Positions 38,546 through 53,245 of a stretch of 64,000 bases of DNA are shown in pieces; positions within the stretch are counted from its first letter, which is position 1; every line of letters begins with the position of its first letter. The DNA is from Lichenostomus cassidix (lineage: Eukaryota > Chordata > Aves > Passeriformes > Meliphagidae): positions 57,462,850-57,526,849 of the forward strand of contig CM039183.1 in NCBI GenBank assembly GCA_008360975.2, in the 5' to 3' direction. The notes below the pieces were generated by a model, which saw nothing but the letters and a program-made list of their open reading frames with translations, did not search any database and was not told where the DNA came from. The translations under genes were made by a program, and so were the position numbers.

Positions 38546-38576
38546 AAATGTAAAATATTCATGTAAATGTAAAATA
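38546..38576. repeat. 12-bp direct repeat spaced 19 bp
   Basis: 'aaatgtaaaata' occurs at 38546 and again at 38565, with partly similar spacer sequence. This is consistent with a decayed 19-bp tandem duplication. Confidence 0.75.
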
Positions 38577-41500
38577 CATGCATTTATTATGGGTTTTTTC
38601 TCACAAGAGAAAGAACATCTTTATTTCTTTTGCAAGTATCAGTGGCTGCACTGATTTAAAGGAACTGAGTTGAAATACAGAATCAAATTTGAGTTTCTAT
38701 TAATGTGTACGTAATTTACATGCACTAAAGCCAGTTAAATACAATGAAAAAAAGATAGTTCTTCAAAAATATATGAAAGTGTTTTGTTTTTATGTGCTGT
38801 CATTCTGATAATATAGCTATTTTGGGATAAGGCCTGGTGTGTGAGCCTGATGTGCTGTGAATGGAAAGGTGGCCTTTCCTTCTTGTTGGCAGTCACTGCA
38901 TTTTGAATGGGCAGGTGAAAAACAGATTATAGATTGACACATGGTGAGATACAGACTGAGAGGATATTCCATTCCAGAGGCATCTTGCTCTTCTCTGAAC
39001 TTGGGTGACTTCAAAAGGAGCTAAACATCTCAGGTACATTTGCACCTCCCACTGACAGTCTCCTCAACTGGGCTTTGGTCTCTGTGTGCCTGGGAGGGAT
39101 TACTTTTTGGCTTAGGGCCCTGGTTGGTCAGTGTGTTGGTCAGTGTTGTTCAGCCCCACAGCATGGGCAGAGGGCCATACAGGTGCTCATAACACACCAG
39201 CCAAAAAGCAGTGCTACCCATCTCATGAGTATGGTTTCATAAAACAGCAGAAATTTCACAGAAAACCTGACAATCTGCTAATTTTACCACAGAGGATAAA
39301 GCCCTATTTGTTACTTAACTCAGCAGTTTCAGTTAATGAAAGAGTCAAGATATTTATTTGTGGTTCTGCTATTCTTTTTGATTTCAAGACTCTTCTGATT
39401 TTGACAACTGAAGTAGACTGTTCCAAACACGAAAATATTTATTTCCTATAAGGCACATCATAAATTTCCTGGCACAGCTGGTCTGGAGTTGCTCAAAGTG
39501 TTTGTGGACTATGGCTGTGGTCACAGATTCCAGCAGAAGTTTTACAGAGGGTCGTGGTGTCAGGAGGGGTCTGGAATAAGCCTCCTGGTTCATCACAGAT
39601 CACTTACCACCTGAAACACCAAACACAAGATTTTGTCCTGCAGCAATCCCCCCCAAGGAGAATTCATCTCTCCTCCTGAAGTCATTGAGGAGCTGCGAGC
39701 TTCAAGGAGAAGAGCTGAAAAACTATTCCTGATTTCTGTAGATGTTCCACACTTACTCAGTGGCTCAGTATACTGAGTTAATTAGCAAAAAAATTATGAC
39801 AAAACTAAAATTTACTGGTTTTTTCCAGACAGATTTCTACCTTCCTTTTAGCTCAAATTCAATTATGTGAAAATAAAAAAGAAATGCTGAAATTTAGCTT
39901 CACAGGTTCTTGTCACCTAAGAGGAAGAAATCAGTGATTGAACTCCACTTTCTCCTTTGCCATAGAGCATGTGACATTGTTGGCCTCCTAAAAAAAAGTC
40001 TATGTAAGAGTGATCAACATGCTTAAAACAAAAGGACATTCTACAGGAAGTCTTGCATGGTGTTATTCCTGGTCTAAGAAATCACGTAATCTTTACATAA
40101 ATTTGCTCTCACTTTATTCATTAGCTCTGGAATGCTATATGCCATTTTCCTGTTAAATGTTTCCTTGCTCCTCCTTCTTGTTAAAAGGATTCTCCAACTC
40201 TGTGTGACATTTCTCCTTGGTGGATCTACTTTTATAAGGTCAGACTAGAAGAATACCAGTAAAGCAAATGTGGACAGCAGATAGAAGCAAACAATGTGAA
40301 AAGGTTTTTTGACATTGCCACAGATATTCTACTATGGTTATATTTTGAACACCGTAGGTCTGTTGCTCCCAAATTCTTAAACTATCATTCCCTGAAGCAT
40401 TGTGGCATGCCAAAATTGTTTGTTACACAGAACAGTGAGTTAAGTTTTCTGCAAGACTAGAATTTGTTCAATTTAGCCCACATTAAATTATAAACTCGCC
40501 CGTACTTTCTACATTTTTTGCAAAGCATGTTTGCATGTACACTCCCAGAGTTTTAAAAATAATTATGTCCTGTGTGTGATAAAAAATTTCCAGGGACAGC
40601 AGCAGTATTATTATTGAAAAATCTTGGAAGGGATTAAGAATAAATTAATTTGGTCTGATTAAAAAATATTTGCTTGTATTTTTATAATCTCTGTGGACTC
40701 ATAGGGAGTATGCTAGGCATGTCTGGTACTGAAAATACAGAGTGTTTTCACTGTATTATTTTTGCCACTTAGTGGTGAGAGGTGACATTAAAATGATTTA
40801 GTAAAATTTAGAACTTGCAGAATCTCAGTTAATGGGATCTCTGTTCATTATTCTTGGCCCCAGCTCAGCTTGCTATGTGATGTGCCTCATATCATGAGAC
40901 TATGATCTAATCATTGAAGTCACCGGGCATCAATTTCAGTTTGGCTTGATCTCTTGTTTTTTTAGGAAGATAGACTCTGAATTAATTGATCTTTGCTTAA
41001 CCTGTTTTCTATCCTAAGCTCCACACCTATAGCAGAAGACCAATTCTGTACCTAACCTAGTACTCTAGTGATCATTTCCTATGCAATAAACCTCAGTCCT
41101 TTTTCATGTTTTGTACTTACAAATGTAATTATTAATTAATATTAATAGTTACTCATTTTACAGATCCTGCAGTAAGCCTTTCAAAAGCTCTACCAGCCTT
41201 TTCCTTTTCCCCTTGAAGTCATAACACAACTTCAAAGAGAGAAGAAAACAGGATTTCATGCATTTGGGATATCTAATACCACAGCACTGGATCAGCACAG
41301 AAACTAGTACAGATATCTGAAATATATGAAGGGATCTTCTTGCTATGAATATGCATTAGATCACTGATCTCCTAGCTATTGATTTATAATTCTATCAACT
41401 CTATTACCTCTATATGTTTTATTTCTCTCCTTTTTGAGATTATCCATCCAGCAGGCTTCTGTGGCAAGATGGGCAAAATCAGCCAACTGGATATTAACCA

Positions 41501-43559
41501 CCATGCTCTACTTCAAAAGATGTGGAGATGGTGCTGTACATTGCAAAACTTGTAGGCACAGCTGTTTTATGAAAAACCAAATCCTCCCAAACATTTTTCA
41601 TTCTGTGATATGTTCACAAACTATTTAATTTATTACTGAAGGAAGGAATGTGATATTTTACTAGCATTTACTTAAAGCAGCATGATTTTTTTTAGGACAG
41701 CAGCTGGAATATAGTGAGTAACAGCCTTCTATCATGCTTTTCAACAACCCAGTGCTGGCTTTGCACCAAAGAGTTTTGAAAGTACACTGTGTGTATCATA
41801 CTTATGTGTCTAGGTTTGGTTCTTCTGTCCATGTTATGCTGCACAGGTTCAAGGGGAGGTGAGGTATGAGAGCTGACTCTGAGACCAAAGAAAGGTGAAA
41901 TAGATCTCATAGAACAGTGTCTGTGGTTAATTTATAACCATCTTCTAAAAGGTGCAATGGACCTCTCAACTTTACCCAAACTCAGAGATACTACTGAACA
42001 CAACGCCTGTCCTGGGGAGTGAAAGGAATTAGGATAGCAAGTCATGACACAGTGTGGCATGACATGGTCAGTACAATACAGAGTTTTGCCATCCTCTAGG
42101 GTTTAGATTCACTACAGTAAATCTTCTACAGGTTAGACTTGGTCATAGTAACCAGAGCTGGGTATTGAAGATAAATAAATAGCATCAGCATGGTTCTGTA
42201 AAAATCTGCTCAACTGAGCATAATTTAATGATAGTTTTAATTTAAATCAGCTCAAATGAATCTTCAGTGGATACACTGAGCAGATGAACTGTTTCCAACC
42301 AGGCAGCAAAAAGACACTGGAGGAATATTCTCTAGTACCTAATGAAAAGATGTAGAGAAAAAAGGAATTTGATTTTCCCCCTGTTCTAGGGATTTAGAAG
42401 GTGAGGAGCAGAGGATTTATTTTTATCACCACCACCACCCCAAAAAGCAGGATTTCTTAAAATGGGAGATCTGAAATGAGTTTACCAAAGAGTAAGAAAT
42501 TGGGCTCCACTGATTTTTTTTGTTTTGTTTATGTATCCAATGACCAGAAGATGGTTGGTGCACCTGGCCAATTGCCACGGCAGCTCTCTACATCATGTGA
42601 ATCAGCACCTTACAGATCTGTATTGCTTTGAGCTGCATGTGTCACTATGCTTGTGCATGGCTCTAGAGCTCTTCTGAGAAAACTATTGCCTTTCAGATAA
42701 AATAATCTAAATATCATATGATTTTTTGATTTGTTCTCCAAAGACAGAATATTTTTTGGATTTGCTCTTCTTGCTTTTCTCAAGATCCCAGGAAATTATA
42801 AGCTGTTCCCAGCAATGATGAATAGATGTGCATTCAGCTGACAGGAACTCAAAACAGATCTCTCCCTGACAAAACAACCAAATGAAAACACTCATATAAA
42901 TCTCAAGCAAACTGTATCACTGATGCAACAAAACACATCAAGACCTCATTAATATCTTGTGAACACCATAAATACCACATCAAACATGTGTACACAGCGG
43001 GAGAGATGTCAGACAAGGGGCAGGGTGGTTTTGAGCCACAGTTATACAGTGTCAGTGTAGACATCCACAGCCCTGTAGTGAAACAGAAGCTTAGTCATGC
43101 AAAGTATATACTTATGAATTCCTTTAAGGCAATGTTTTAAAACTCCCTGCCATACCTACTTATCTTAATGTTTGGAAAAGCTTTTATTGACTTCTGATAA
43201 GAAGAGTATGGATTTTTTGAGCAAAACGCAATGGAAAGAATGATTAATTTTTAAGCACATTTACTACTGGGAGATAATCTAGGAAAGAACTTAAATGGAT
43301 TACCCACATGCATGCTTGTTATCTGCAAGATAGTGTTATCTGTGCTTCAGCTGCTGAGGGATGTCACAGTAAGTTAAAACCATAAAACCTATGAAAAGCT
43401 TGAAACTAGAGCCTAAAGCTCTTTAGTAAAGAAAAGAGCAGTATTTGTGCAACATTAGGTATGATTCTCATTTTAGGGAACTAGCAGTGCTTTCTGTGCT
43501 TCTAACACAAATATCATTAACCATCCCTGCCCTACTAGAATCCAGTTGGGTGCCAGCAG

Positions 43560-43780
43560 TTGTGACACAGCACGATTTGCCTTGGAATTTTTAACACGAT
43601 ATTCAGGGAAAAACATAATAACGGTGTGTTGTCACTCCTGCGTCACATTTTGCTGTCTTGTTTCCTCATGTGCTATTATCTGCCCATTTCTTTAGAATCT
43701 AAACAGAAGTAGGAACACTCTTTTCACTCTCTATTTGCATTGCAATTACCACAGGGACAGAGCGCTCCAGGCAAGTAAAC
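43560..43780. promoter_or_regulatory. Candidate regulatory element with octamer motif
   Basis: A perfect POU octamer ATTTGCAT (43733-43740) runs straight into 'tgcaattacc'. A CRE-like half-site 'cctgcgtcac' lies near 43640, and several CpGs (cacgat twice, aacggt, gcgtca, agcgct) persist in otherwise CpG-poor DNA. No open frame or repeat explains the segment. The enhancer reading is inferred from motif content alone, and single motifs of this length occur by chance. Confidence 0.18.
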
Positions 43781-46500
43781 ATTCTTACTATTTCTATTTC
43801 TATTTTATTTTTCTCATTGGTACAAATTAAAACAACTATTATAAAGTAGAAATGACTGCATTTTGTCTTGCCCCTATGCAGAAAAGCCTGGAAGACAAAT
43901 CTCCCATCTGTTCAATTGAGGGAGCCCCTATGTAACTGCTTTGATAGTCCATTATCAGCTGGAGAAATATCAGCTCTATTTGTTAAATACTAAAAGGCTC
44001 CTCTAATGCTGGACTTAAGAGTTTGATTGGTGGCCTAGTAACCCTCTTAGCTTTTCCATTGAATTGTTTATTCATATGCTCTTGAGGTTGGTTGGGAAGC
44101 TCTTGCTACGTTCATGGGTTACTGCAATTCCTATCTTCCTTCTCCCATTTAAAAAAGCAGAAGCACTATAAGTGTCATATCTAATATAAACATTTTCCTA
44201 CTTTATGAGCAGTGGACTACTAATGTGGGAAACAATAATCAGGTGCCCAAGTGGGCTAGGTAGTCTTAAGCATGAGCTGAGGTCCTGGAAACCACTGTGG
44301 CTGAGTTTGCAAGTTGAGGAGCCCTGGAGGCTGCTTGCCTGACAAACCACAGGGATGGAATAGATTTATTTCTGTGCTCCTCAGCACCTGGGCAGCATTG
44401 CTTTGACACAGAACTGTGACATCCTATGGACACTTTGTCAGTACTGAACAGGAGCAGTGGGAAGCTGAGAGGGCAACTGAAGAGCAGGACATCTACTTTG
44501 CTGTGGGCAAGTGAAGATGGAATCGAGGGCAAGCGCAGCTACAGCAGGAAGGGAAGGTGTGGGTGAGGGAAAGAATTTCTCCTTCTCACTGGGCTTAAAA
44601 TTCCAGCTTGGTTTTAGCAACCACAGGGATTTACTGCCCTTTCAGTTGGTGGGATGAAACCCAGTTGGGTGTCCTCTGGTGACCCACTTTTGGGTCATGC
44701 CCCAATGCTTGTAAGCTGTTGGTCTGACAGATCTCAGCAATAGGAAGTTTATTCTGATGTGGTTCTTGACTGGTTTAGGAGATGTTTGGGAGGGTGGTTT
44801 GATGTAGGTCATGGAGCACTGATGTGGTCTGTCTGTATTTTTCCATCTGTTTTTGTTCAGGGAGGGACCTAGTTTGAGTTCCTTTCACCACATGGCAAGT
44901 TCCTCATTGCACAGATTTTTTCATGATCCCCCTGCATTTTAGGAATGCCTAAAAGCCAGACTTGACAAAGTGTAGGAAGTGTCTGATCCTGAAGAGCTGC
45001 TGGAAAAATCTCACCCAAGATTGCATGCCACCACTACCAGCATTAGCACACCAGAGGCTTGATTTCAGAAAGGGTTGTGTAACCGACTTTTCCTTGGGTT
45101 TTCAGAAATACTTAAGCAGTTGGCCTGCTTCATTATGTTTGAAATCTGTATTGATTGCTTTTTGGGAACCACTGAATTGAGATTCAGCACATCAAAGCCA
45201 GGACACTGTTAATTATCTTGGAGAAGTCATGGCTGCACAATTGGATGTCGGGTGTTTGGAAGAACCTGCCACTGTCTTTTGGAAGGGATAGACACTCTGG
45301 AAGCAGACTGGCTTGCTTAACAGGGCATAGGGGGAGCACTGAAAGCAGTCTGTGTGGGTCCTCCTAATTACCTGCAAATGCATCTGTCTCTTTCCAGCAG
45401 CTGAGTAAAGAAATTGAGCTTTGCAGCTCAATCTCCCCATATCCTTTTGAAATCTGATCTTAGTTCATTAATGGACAATTGAATTTGTTATTTCCTTCAT
45501 TCTAAGTTTCATTGATCTCTGCAAAAGAAACATTTTTAAAGGATTTATTATTATTGTTTCTCCTAGTTTTCTCCCTTCTATTTGTATTCCTGAATGAAAA
45601 AAACACTGTGTGTTCAAAAAATTTCATGTCAGCATCTTTGTGCTGTGTAAAATTCAAAATGAAAGCCATTTCTGACAATGCCATACTGATAAAGGCCATA
45701 CTGACAGGAAATCCATTTGTCAAGTTCACTTTAGCGATAAAGTCTTCCAAATTCTTTGTCCCATACTAAGAAACAGGAGACAAAAATAAAGTTACAAAAT
45801 AGAGACATTAAATCTTTCTTAACATCTTGGATAGCAGCTGCTGTCCTCAAAGTGAGTCTGTGAAACTGGGAGAAGAGGAAGATAGGGTAGTATGTGGTAG
45901 CAGAAGAAAAGGATGATGTAACTAACATAATTGTGATATCCAATTTCCTTGGTGAATGACTCAAGAACTCATGACTCCTGTTTTCTATGATGAACAAAAC
46001 AGCATATATTGATTGTTCCTAAGAAACATTGCCTGCTGCTCTGCAGACCGTAACTGACCTGTGGTTAACACTGCCTGAAGTAGATCTCCCATAGATTGCC
46101 TAGTAGCTGTGTAAAGAACTGGAGGGGAAAGAAAAAATGCCTAATGGCAGCTTGCTAACCAGATCAGAAATTCACATGGTAATTTAGCCCCTTTCTTGTA
46201 GCACATCAGTGGCATTTTGGCGGCGAGTAGAAGTGATTGTACCAAGAAAAAATATTAGCAGATAGGCAAGGACTTTCTTTTCCAAGGTCTGAACGTTTTA
46301 AAATCATGCTGCAGTTTTGGTACAGCTCAGTGTGTTTGGGGATGGAGGGCTGGGCAAATAACTGAGAAGTTCTTTGATGTGCGTGCATCAACAACATCAT
46401 ATGCTGTGGCAGTCTAAACATATCTTGATATAGATGGTGTAAATTTAAGGCTAATATTAGTGTTTCTCTAATAGAAACGAGTGAGTTCATGCAGTACAAT

Positions 46501-46516
46501 TAATAAATAAATAAAT
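46501..46516. repeat. (TAAA)n short repeat
   Basis: Three to four TAAA units form a short tetranucleotide run. Confidence 0.8.
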
Positions 46517-49500
46517 CCCTAAATACTGAGATAATCCAAGAAAATCTTGGGCATTCTGGCATGATTGTGTAGAAGGCTCTTGGCCTGCTTTTGGTGTCAC
46601 CAGTCTTACAGACGTCATGGACTTGCAGCCGAAAGGAAAAGATTTAGCATGAGAGCATTGAGGTTTTGCAGGTAACTGCTGTTGGAGCGCACCAAAGGGA
46701 CAATGACTGCTTGCTGAGCCAGAATGAATTGTGCTAAACTATAGTTACCTGGATTTTGTTGTTGTACACCATCACAATAGCAGCAAATAGAAGGTGGTAC
46801 TCAGCAGACGGGCCACAGAATCAATAGAATGTGTGACAGGAAAGAGCAATTTGGCAACCAGACTCAAGCCATATCAGACTGTGTTTCCAAAGGATCACTC
46901 TATAGAGGCTTTTTTTGAAAACAAAGAATATATATTACAAATAATTTCCTGCTGTTCCCTCTTTATGCAAGATGATGTCTAAAATTGAACTGAAAAAACC
47001 CAAAAGGCGCGTTCACAAAAACGAGCTGAAGAAAAAGTGTTCTCAACTTTGTTAACCACTATTTGGAATGGTACTTGCCATGATACATGGTGTAATATCT
47101 ACTATAGGTGGTAGTAGCAAGGTCAAAAATTCCACAAACTATTTTTGAGAGAGGTAGGGTATTAGATTTAACAGAACTTTTCCCTTCCTAACTCAGATGT
47201 TTTCTGCACTAGTCTGAGAGAAAAAACCATCAAGAGATGAATTATATACAAAGGTAGCATTTTTTATTCAAGAAATGCCTCACCACAAACTGTCATAAGA
47301 AGACAGATTTTTCTGGGAAAATACCTGTACTTTCTTCCTCTATGTTTATACTTTTCTCTATTTATCCAGATTGACCACTCCTGGAGAAGGGCACTAGCTA
47401 TGGGGACCTTTGGCCAGATTCATACATGTTCCATCCTAGATCTGGTACAAGAAGTGCAGCAGTAAAAGGCATGGTGCAAAATGTTGCTGCTGTAGTTTAC
47501 TAACCTCAGAGAAATGCAAAATGTGTATTGCAGCCAGGGAAAACAGGGCCAAAATAAAATTGATAAGCTGGAATAAACAGTCAAATGATACTTTTTGGAA
47601 ATAGATGTTCATATCTGGCCAGAGCAATGGGTCTCTGCCTTTGTAAAGCTGATCAAAATGAGATATTGCTATTAGTTGCTCAGTAATCTTATGAAGCAGC
47701 TGCTATTTCTTGCCAGCATCTGGCAATAGAAGGGTCATGCACATTTACCCCGTGTTTTGGATTTGGGCTAAAACATGGGAAGCCAGCACGTAGAAACAAA
47801 GTTTTGCATTATTCATTGTGAGAGTTTCATCTTAGTTATGATATAAACTTCATGTAGTTTATGAGCATTTTTAGCCTATGCGAAAAAATGTTTTGACAGC
47901 AAACTTTCCTCCTTAAAGGAACCCCAGCTACTCTTGTGTTTCCTTAAGTGCCTGGTTAGTTCACATACTCTTGGCGAAGGTACTTTACTTACTACACATT
48001 GTCTTGTTTTTATTTATATTCTGTTTATGCTCCAGCAGCATGCAGAGGTCTTGGTCATGTGCACTGGTCTACAGCCCACCTCTGGAATAGATGCAAAAAA
48101 CATTGAAACTGCCCTTCTTTGAAAAATTATGGCCATTTTTCATGGGGTTCTCTTGAAGAAAAGGAGGGAGAAATGTGAGTGTGAAGGTAGGTACAACACC
48201 TGTATATGGTGAACCATTGTATGATCATGAACTTACACTGTATTAAAGTATGTAAGCCTCAAATCTTGAAAGATGTGCACTTGAAGTGATTGCAACTTCC
48301 CTGCTGTTACCTTTTCAGAAGGATTTTTGCCAAATTTTCTTCCTTCTTAAAACAATTGCTAGCTTTTTAAATTTCCTTATATATTATTTCATAAATCTTG
48401 GGCAAGTAATATTGATAGAACCTTGCAGAAAAGGTAAAATGGGAAAGGAGCAAGTGGACTATGGGACAAAATAGAGAAAGAAGTATTGTGAACTGAGGTG
48501 AGGAAAGCAAGTATTATCTGAGAACTTCAGAAAAAATTATTCTTAGCCACTATGGGAGGTCTCAGAGAGGGCTGTGAACCCTGCATGTTTGATGGAGGTT
48601 GTAGGGAAGCATATTTTCACTTCAAAAAGAGGTGTTGAATCCTGTAGGTTGAAACAATACTGAACTACACATGCTAGAAGGCCACCTAAATCTCAGAGCA
48701 GTGGAAAAGCCAAGAGAAACATCAGGGAGTCTGTACCTTTTTAGGGAAAAGGCTTTAGAATTTAATGAAATACTGCAGGAATGATGTAAGGATTTCCATA
48801 ATTTATGGTTAAATCCTGGAAGGATTCTTTGAATATCTGGTAGTAATGATATTATTTTCAGCTACATTCTGGAGTCTTTAAGCACAGAAGCAGGGAGGAT
48901 CAGGCAAACTCTCCATGGCAGAAATTCAACCCCTATGGGCATTTCCAATCTGCCACAGTGTGTGCTCCATTGCTGTGCATTTCCACCCATTTGATTAGGC
49001 TGCTAACAGAAAACATGTAGTATTTTGAACCAGTTTCTGCCTCCTCCATCAGCACTTAATGGGTAAACCAAATTTAGGCTAATAGGAATACAATTAACAA
49101 CATCTGACGTACTATTCCAGCTAGGATTTGATTATGACTGATTATGTTGCACACGTCAACATCACTGCTAATCTTTGGCATGAGGAACTGATTAAAAGGG
49201 ATTTTTTTCCTTTTTTACATCAATTATATTTTTCTTTACAAACTTCCCACAAACAATCTGTTGGCATCACCAAATGTTTTCTAATCATTGATGGAGGTTG
49301 GGCTGAAGCAAATATTTTGAGTGAAAGGATGCCAGAAGTTTTCCTAAGGATGATGACATCCAGATAATTATATGCAATCTTCTTTTCCAGTTTGTATGTA
49401 ATGTCAAAATACTCATCCATACACTCTTTGCACTTTTCTGGAAAGATGATCATACTCACACTTACTCTCGCAATTCCAAAGATACTGAATTTATTTCAAA

Positions 49501-50789
49501 GACAAAAAAAAATCAGAGAAAAATTGGCAACTCCACTACTACCTTTTTTTTCTGAGTGGATTGTCTCAGGGCAGATCCAGAATTGTTGCAAGGCAAGTTT
49601 GTGAAGAAAACTACCATTTTACAGCTCCCAGGTGGAGCCTGGTCCAAGAATCAGGGATAGTTTTGCAGGCACCATACCACTCACTATATGTAGATTTAAC
49701 AAGGGTAGTTGGAACCTACTTGGCCTTTGGGGACAGGCTGTTGTACTACTTTTGCACAATGGAGAAGAGCATCAATGACCTGAACTTCATGGCCAGAAGG
49801 GAATGGATGAAAACAGTGACAACTTGTTGCTCTAGGAATACAGTGGTGTCCCAAGGGCTCAGGCACAGCTCCAGATAGGTCCAATCATTTTTGTTGGATC
49901 CTTGACACTAAAAAGGAACTATTCTGAAATGAGAAATACAAACGAAACTCGTTTTGCTTTGCTCCTACCTTTGAGGGGTTTTAGCACCTTTTTTAGGCTT
50001 CCTCCCTCCTCTTTGTCTAAGTCACCTCCTGTAGTCTGAATAAATTTTTGTCAAGTCTGTTCAGACATGCTTGGAAGATTCCCTGCCACAGCATGTGGTG
50101 AGTCCACTGTTTCTTTTAGGGCAAGTTTGTTTTTCGCTTCATCAAATGATCCTCACTGAGTTACAAGGTTTACCTGAGTATGAGTGTGAACATTGTAATA
50201 CATATGCACATCCATTTCAAATTTCATTTTTTAGGGACAGCTGCCATTATTCAGTTTCTCCAGATACAGTATGCTAGAGTTGACTGAACATCTCTTCTTT
50301 GAAAAAATGTTGATTTGATGCCACAGCTCAGTTTTGTACAATTACCATTTTTTGCCAATTTATTCCTGCCAAGAAAACAAAAGCAGACTTCCTGAAAAAG
50401 TTTATTAAAAACCACAAAAACATTAAGAAGTTAAACAAGTCTTAAAAGTACTCAGATGCTTAAGTATAGAGCATTCTTTTTCTTTTCAAAACATTTGAAA
50501 TACTGAATTTGACTTAACATGAACTGCGTTCACACTTTTTATTTGTCAGACGTTTGACATTGATATGTTGACATTTTGGTTTAACTTAAAACATAATTTT
50601 TGTTTATATTTAATTCCAATGGACTGAAAACTCAATTATGCATGCAATTATACATATTGGAAATAATATTTCAGACAATCTGCTTAGTGACTTCACTGCT
50701 AAAATAAACACAGCTAATTAGATAGAGATGATAACAGCAACTTTTCTAAAGCTAAATAATAATTCATCAAAAAGATTTTGTGATATTAC

Positions 50790-50900
50790 CACTTGGTCAG
50801 AGCTTGGGACATCTGAGTCTGATTCCCAGTTTTGTTAGTCACATCATCCCATGTAAATTATTTCATCCCACTTAAATTCATCACCCTGGCACAAACTGAC
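50790..50900 (+). mobile_element. Possible MIR-like SINE remnant
   Basis: 'gggacatctgagtctgattcccagttttg' resembles the MIR segment 'ggactctggagccagactgcc...aatcccagctctg', and 'cccacttaaattcatc' could follow the 'gcaagtcacttaacc' core. Similarity is weak and gapped. Confidence 0.25.
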
Positions 50901-51024
50901 ACCTTCAAAGTTGAGTTAACTTTGAAAGTCCTACTTTCTTGTGCCAGATGCCTGTCAAGGATAAAATTCTGGGGAGTGGCTATTTTTCTCTACTGACTAC
51001 AAAACTACTGAGATGAATCATCTC

Positions 51025-51027
51025 TTT

Positions 51028-51058
<31 letters not shown>
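51025..51058. repeat. T15-C-T18 homopolymer tract
   Basis: Two long T runs are separated by a single C, making this the longest homopolymer in the window. It could be the poly(A) tail of a minus-strand retroposed copy lying to its right, but no TTTATT (reverse-complement poly(A) signal) lies within 25 nt and no parent sequence is recognised. Such tracts are prone to length error in assemblies. Confidence 0.95.
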
Positions 51059-53245
51059 CTGGCTCAGGCCATTCCTTTACACTTAAGAGAAGAGAGTCTT
51101 TGGGCAAACACCTATTTTTATTTGTCACCTTCCAAAGCTGGCTAAGGTAGTCTGCTCCTGTCCAAAACTATAGCAGAGTCTTCAAAAGGTGGTGGTTTGG
51201 GTTAGTGCCAAGGAGTGTGACTGTCATGGCTGAATGGCCTGTCCAGATAAAGAATGGACATAGAAGTCTCTCAAAACATTTATCTAGTGAAGATAGAAAA
51301 CACAGGTCTTAATATATTGCTTGCTCTCCCCTCCTATGACCAAAATAATGTGGCTGCTTTGGCCAGAGCCATGCCTGCCTAGACTGTAGGACCCTACTTC
51401 CTTGTCCATGTTATTCAGATGCTTTGGTTAAATCCTTGTATGGCCCAGGCAGTTAGCACAAATTATTGTAACTGGTAGGAAGATCTGCACTTAAAGTATG
51501 GAAGAAGACATGGGTCTTTGGGAGATATATGCAGAGTGGCAATGAAATTGTAAAAAAAAAAAGAAATTATACACAGTTAACTACAGTGTCAGTGATGGGG
51601 ATCCCAGCACTGATAAACACTGATATTTTGTGGGGCTCATTCCATGGGAATATTGTGCAGGGGATGAAAGACCTGTCTGTGGTCTCTCATGAGAAGGAGG
51701 CAGGCAGCATCTCCTGGGATGGGAAGAGATCACAGCATTGTTTGGATGGATGCAGCCTGCCTGTTTAGCACCTCACCTCCTCAGCCCATTGCAGGGGAAA
51801 GGGCCAAATACCAGCAAGAAGCAAGTTTGTACTGCTGGATTACAGCCTTCAGGGCCACAGCATGCAAGAGATTGTATCCTCTCCTGGAAGATGGAAAAGG
51901 AGACTTTGTCCCTACTAATTTTAGCCAAGATGCTTGAAAGATAATTGTCCTTTCTAATCTAGTTTTCTAGGTGATATTGAGTGGGGAATGATAGACATTT
52001 ACAAGGACAATTCTCCATATCCTAAAATAGGTGTTGCCAACAAGTCTTTCATATGGGCTAAACATAGACTTGTCTCTCTCGACTGCTGACAGAAGAAACA
52101 TAAATGACCAGTTTAGATTAAATATGTTCCTGGAGGACATCTGAAGTTAGGTGAGACGCATCCTAATTCCAACAGTCTCAACCCACACACAAAGTCTCCA
52201 CTTTACTCTCCACAGTTACAAAATGCAGTTTCAAGACATTCTTCTAAAATGTCCTCCCTCAAAAATGCTCTTGGTTTCAACATTTCAAACTGTTTCTGCC
52301 CAAGGCTCATTAGTCTGGGAAAAGCGATCCTAGCAGTTCTCATAGATCTGGGCAGAATTCCCACAGATCATTGTTTTTTCCAGTCATTATTTTGTGAGCA
52401 GCTCTTGAGTCAGTCTGCCTTCTTATATCACACTTAAGCTTATTCAGGGCCTTATGCCTACATAACAGGGCAGAAGAGTTACCATGGAAGTAGTAAAAGC
52501 CATACGTGACATTCTTAAGTGCTAAACAGATTAGTGATTTGTGGCATCAATACTGATTAAGAAAAGTTTGGGATTTTTGAAGAGGTTTGCAATTTGGTAT
52601 CTCCCTGCTAAAGTCCTAAAATCCTAGTTAACCCATGGTAGTTATATGGCACCCCTGCTACTCAAGCAATTGGAATTTCATTTTATTCAAAATGGAAACT
52701 GTTTGAAGATTGTCTGCATAGATTGGCACAATATCGAATTGGTACACTGAATGCCAGTGGAACTGAAGGAAGAAGCACTACAAAATTCCCAGTACCTAAA
52801 ACTTCTCAAAACTACCATTGTTGCTATTTTTGCCATTATCATTGTTCACATCCAAAACCACAACAGGCAAACTTTCTTGGCAGCTTCAGCAAAGAAGCTG
52901 AGAGTTGAATTGCCACAGAAACTGGACTGTCTTGTCATAGCTAAGGATGTTTCCACAGCAAAAGACAGGAGATATATATCCATAGTATGAGAAAGCAGTG
53001 CCACTATGAGTGCTTTTTCTGGGGATAATATGAAGGACTTAATGCCTGTTCCTGAGCACTACATTCACTTTAAATTGTACATATACCCACAAGTATGTAT
53101 TTACCTACTTAACAGAACTATTGTTAGTGTTTACAAAGGTGCAATGTAGCTCAGGAATAAAACCAAATTTGTTCCAGAGCTCAAGCATTTTGGAATGTGG
53201 AAGACATACATAAACACCTAACTAACACCAGTTGTAATAATAACA

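Noticed and set aside
39384..39760. Minus-strand stretch with a GTG|GTAAGT donor and several possible acceptors
   Set aside because: Only one frame is open across the candidate exon, acceptor choice is arbitrary, and no similarity was recognised. It is weaker than the 35550 candidate.
49561..49878. 105-codon plus frame overlapping a 62-codon minus frame, suspected retroelement remnant
   Set aside because: I could not match either peptide or the DNA to any transposon or endogenous retrovirus feature, and no terminal repeats were seen.
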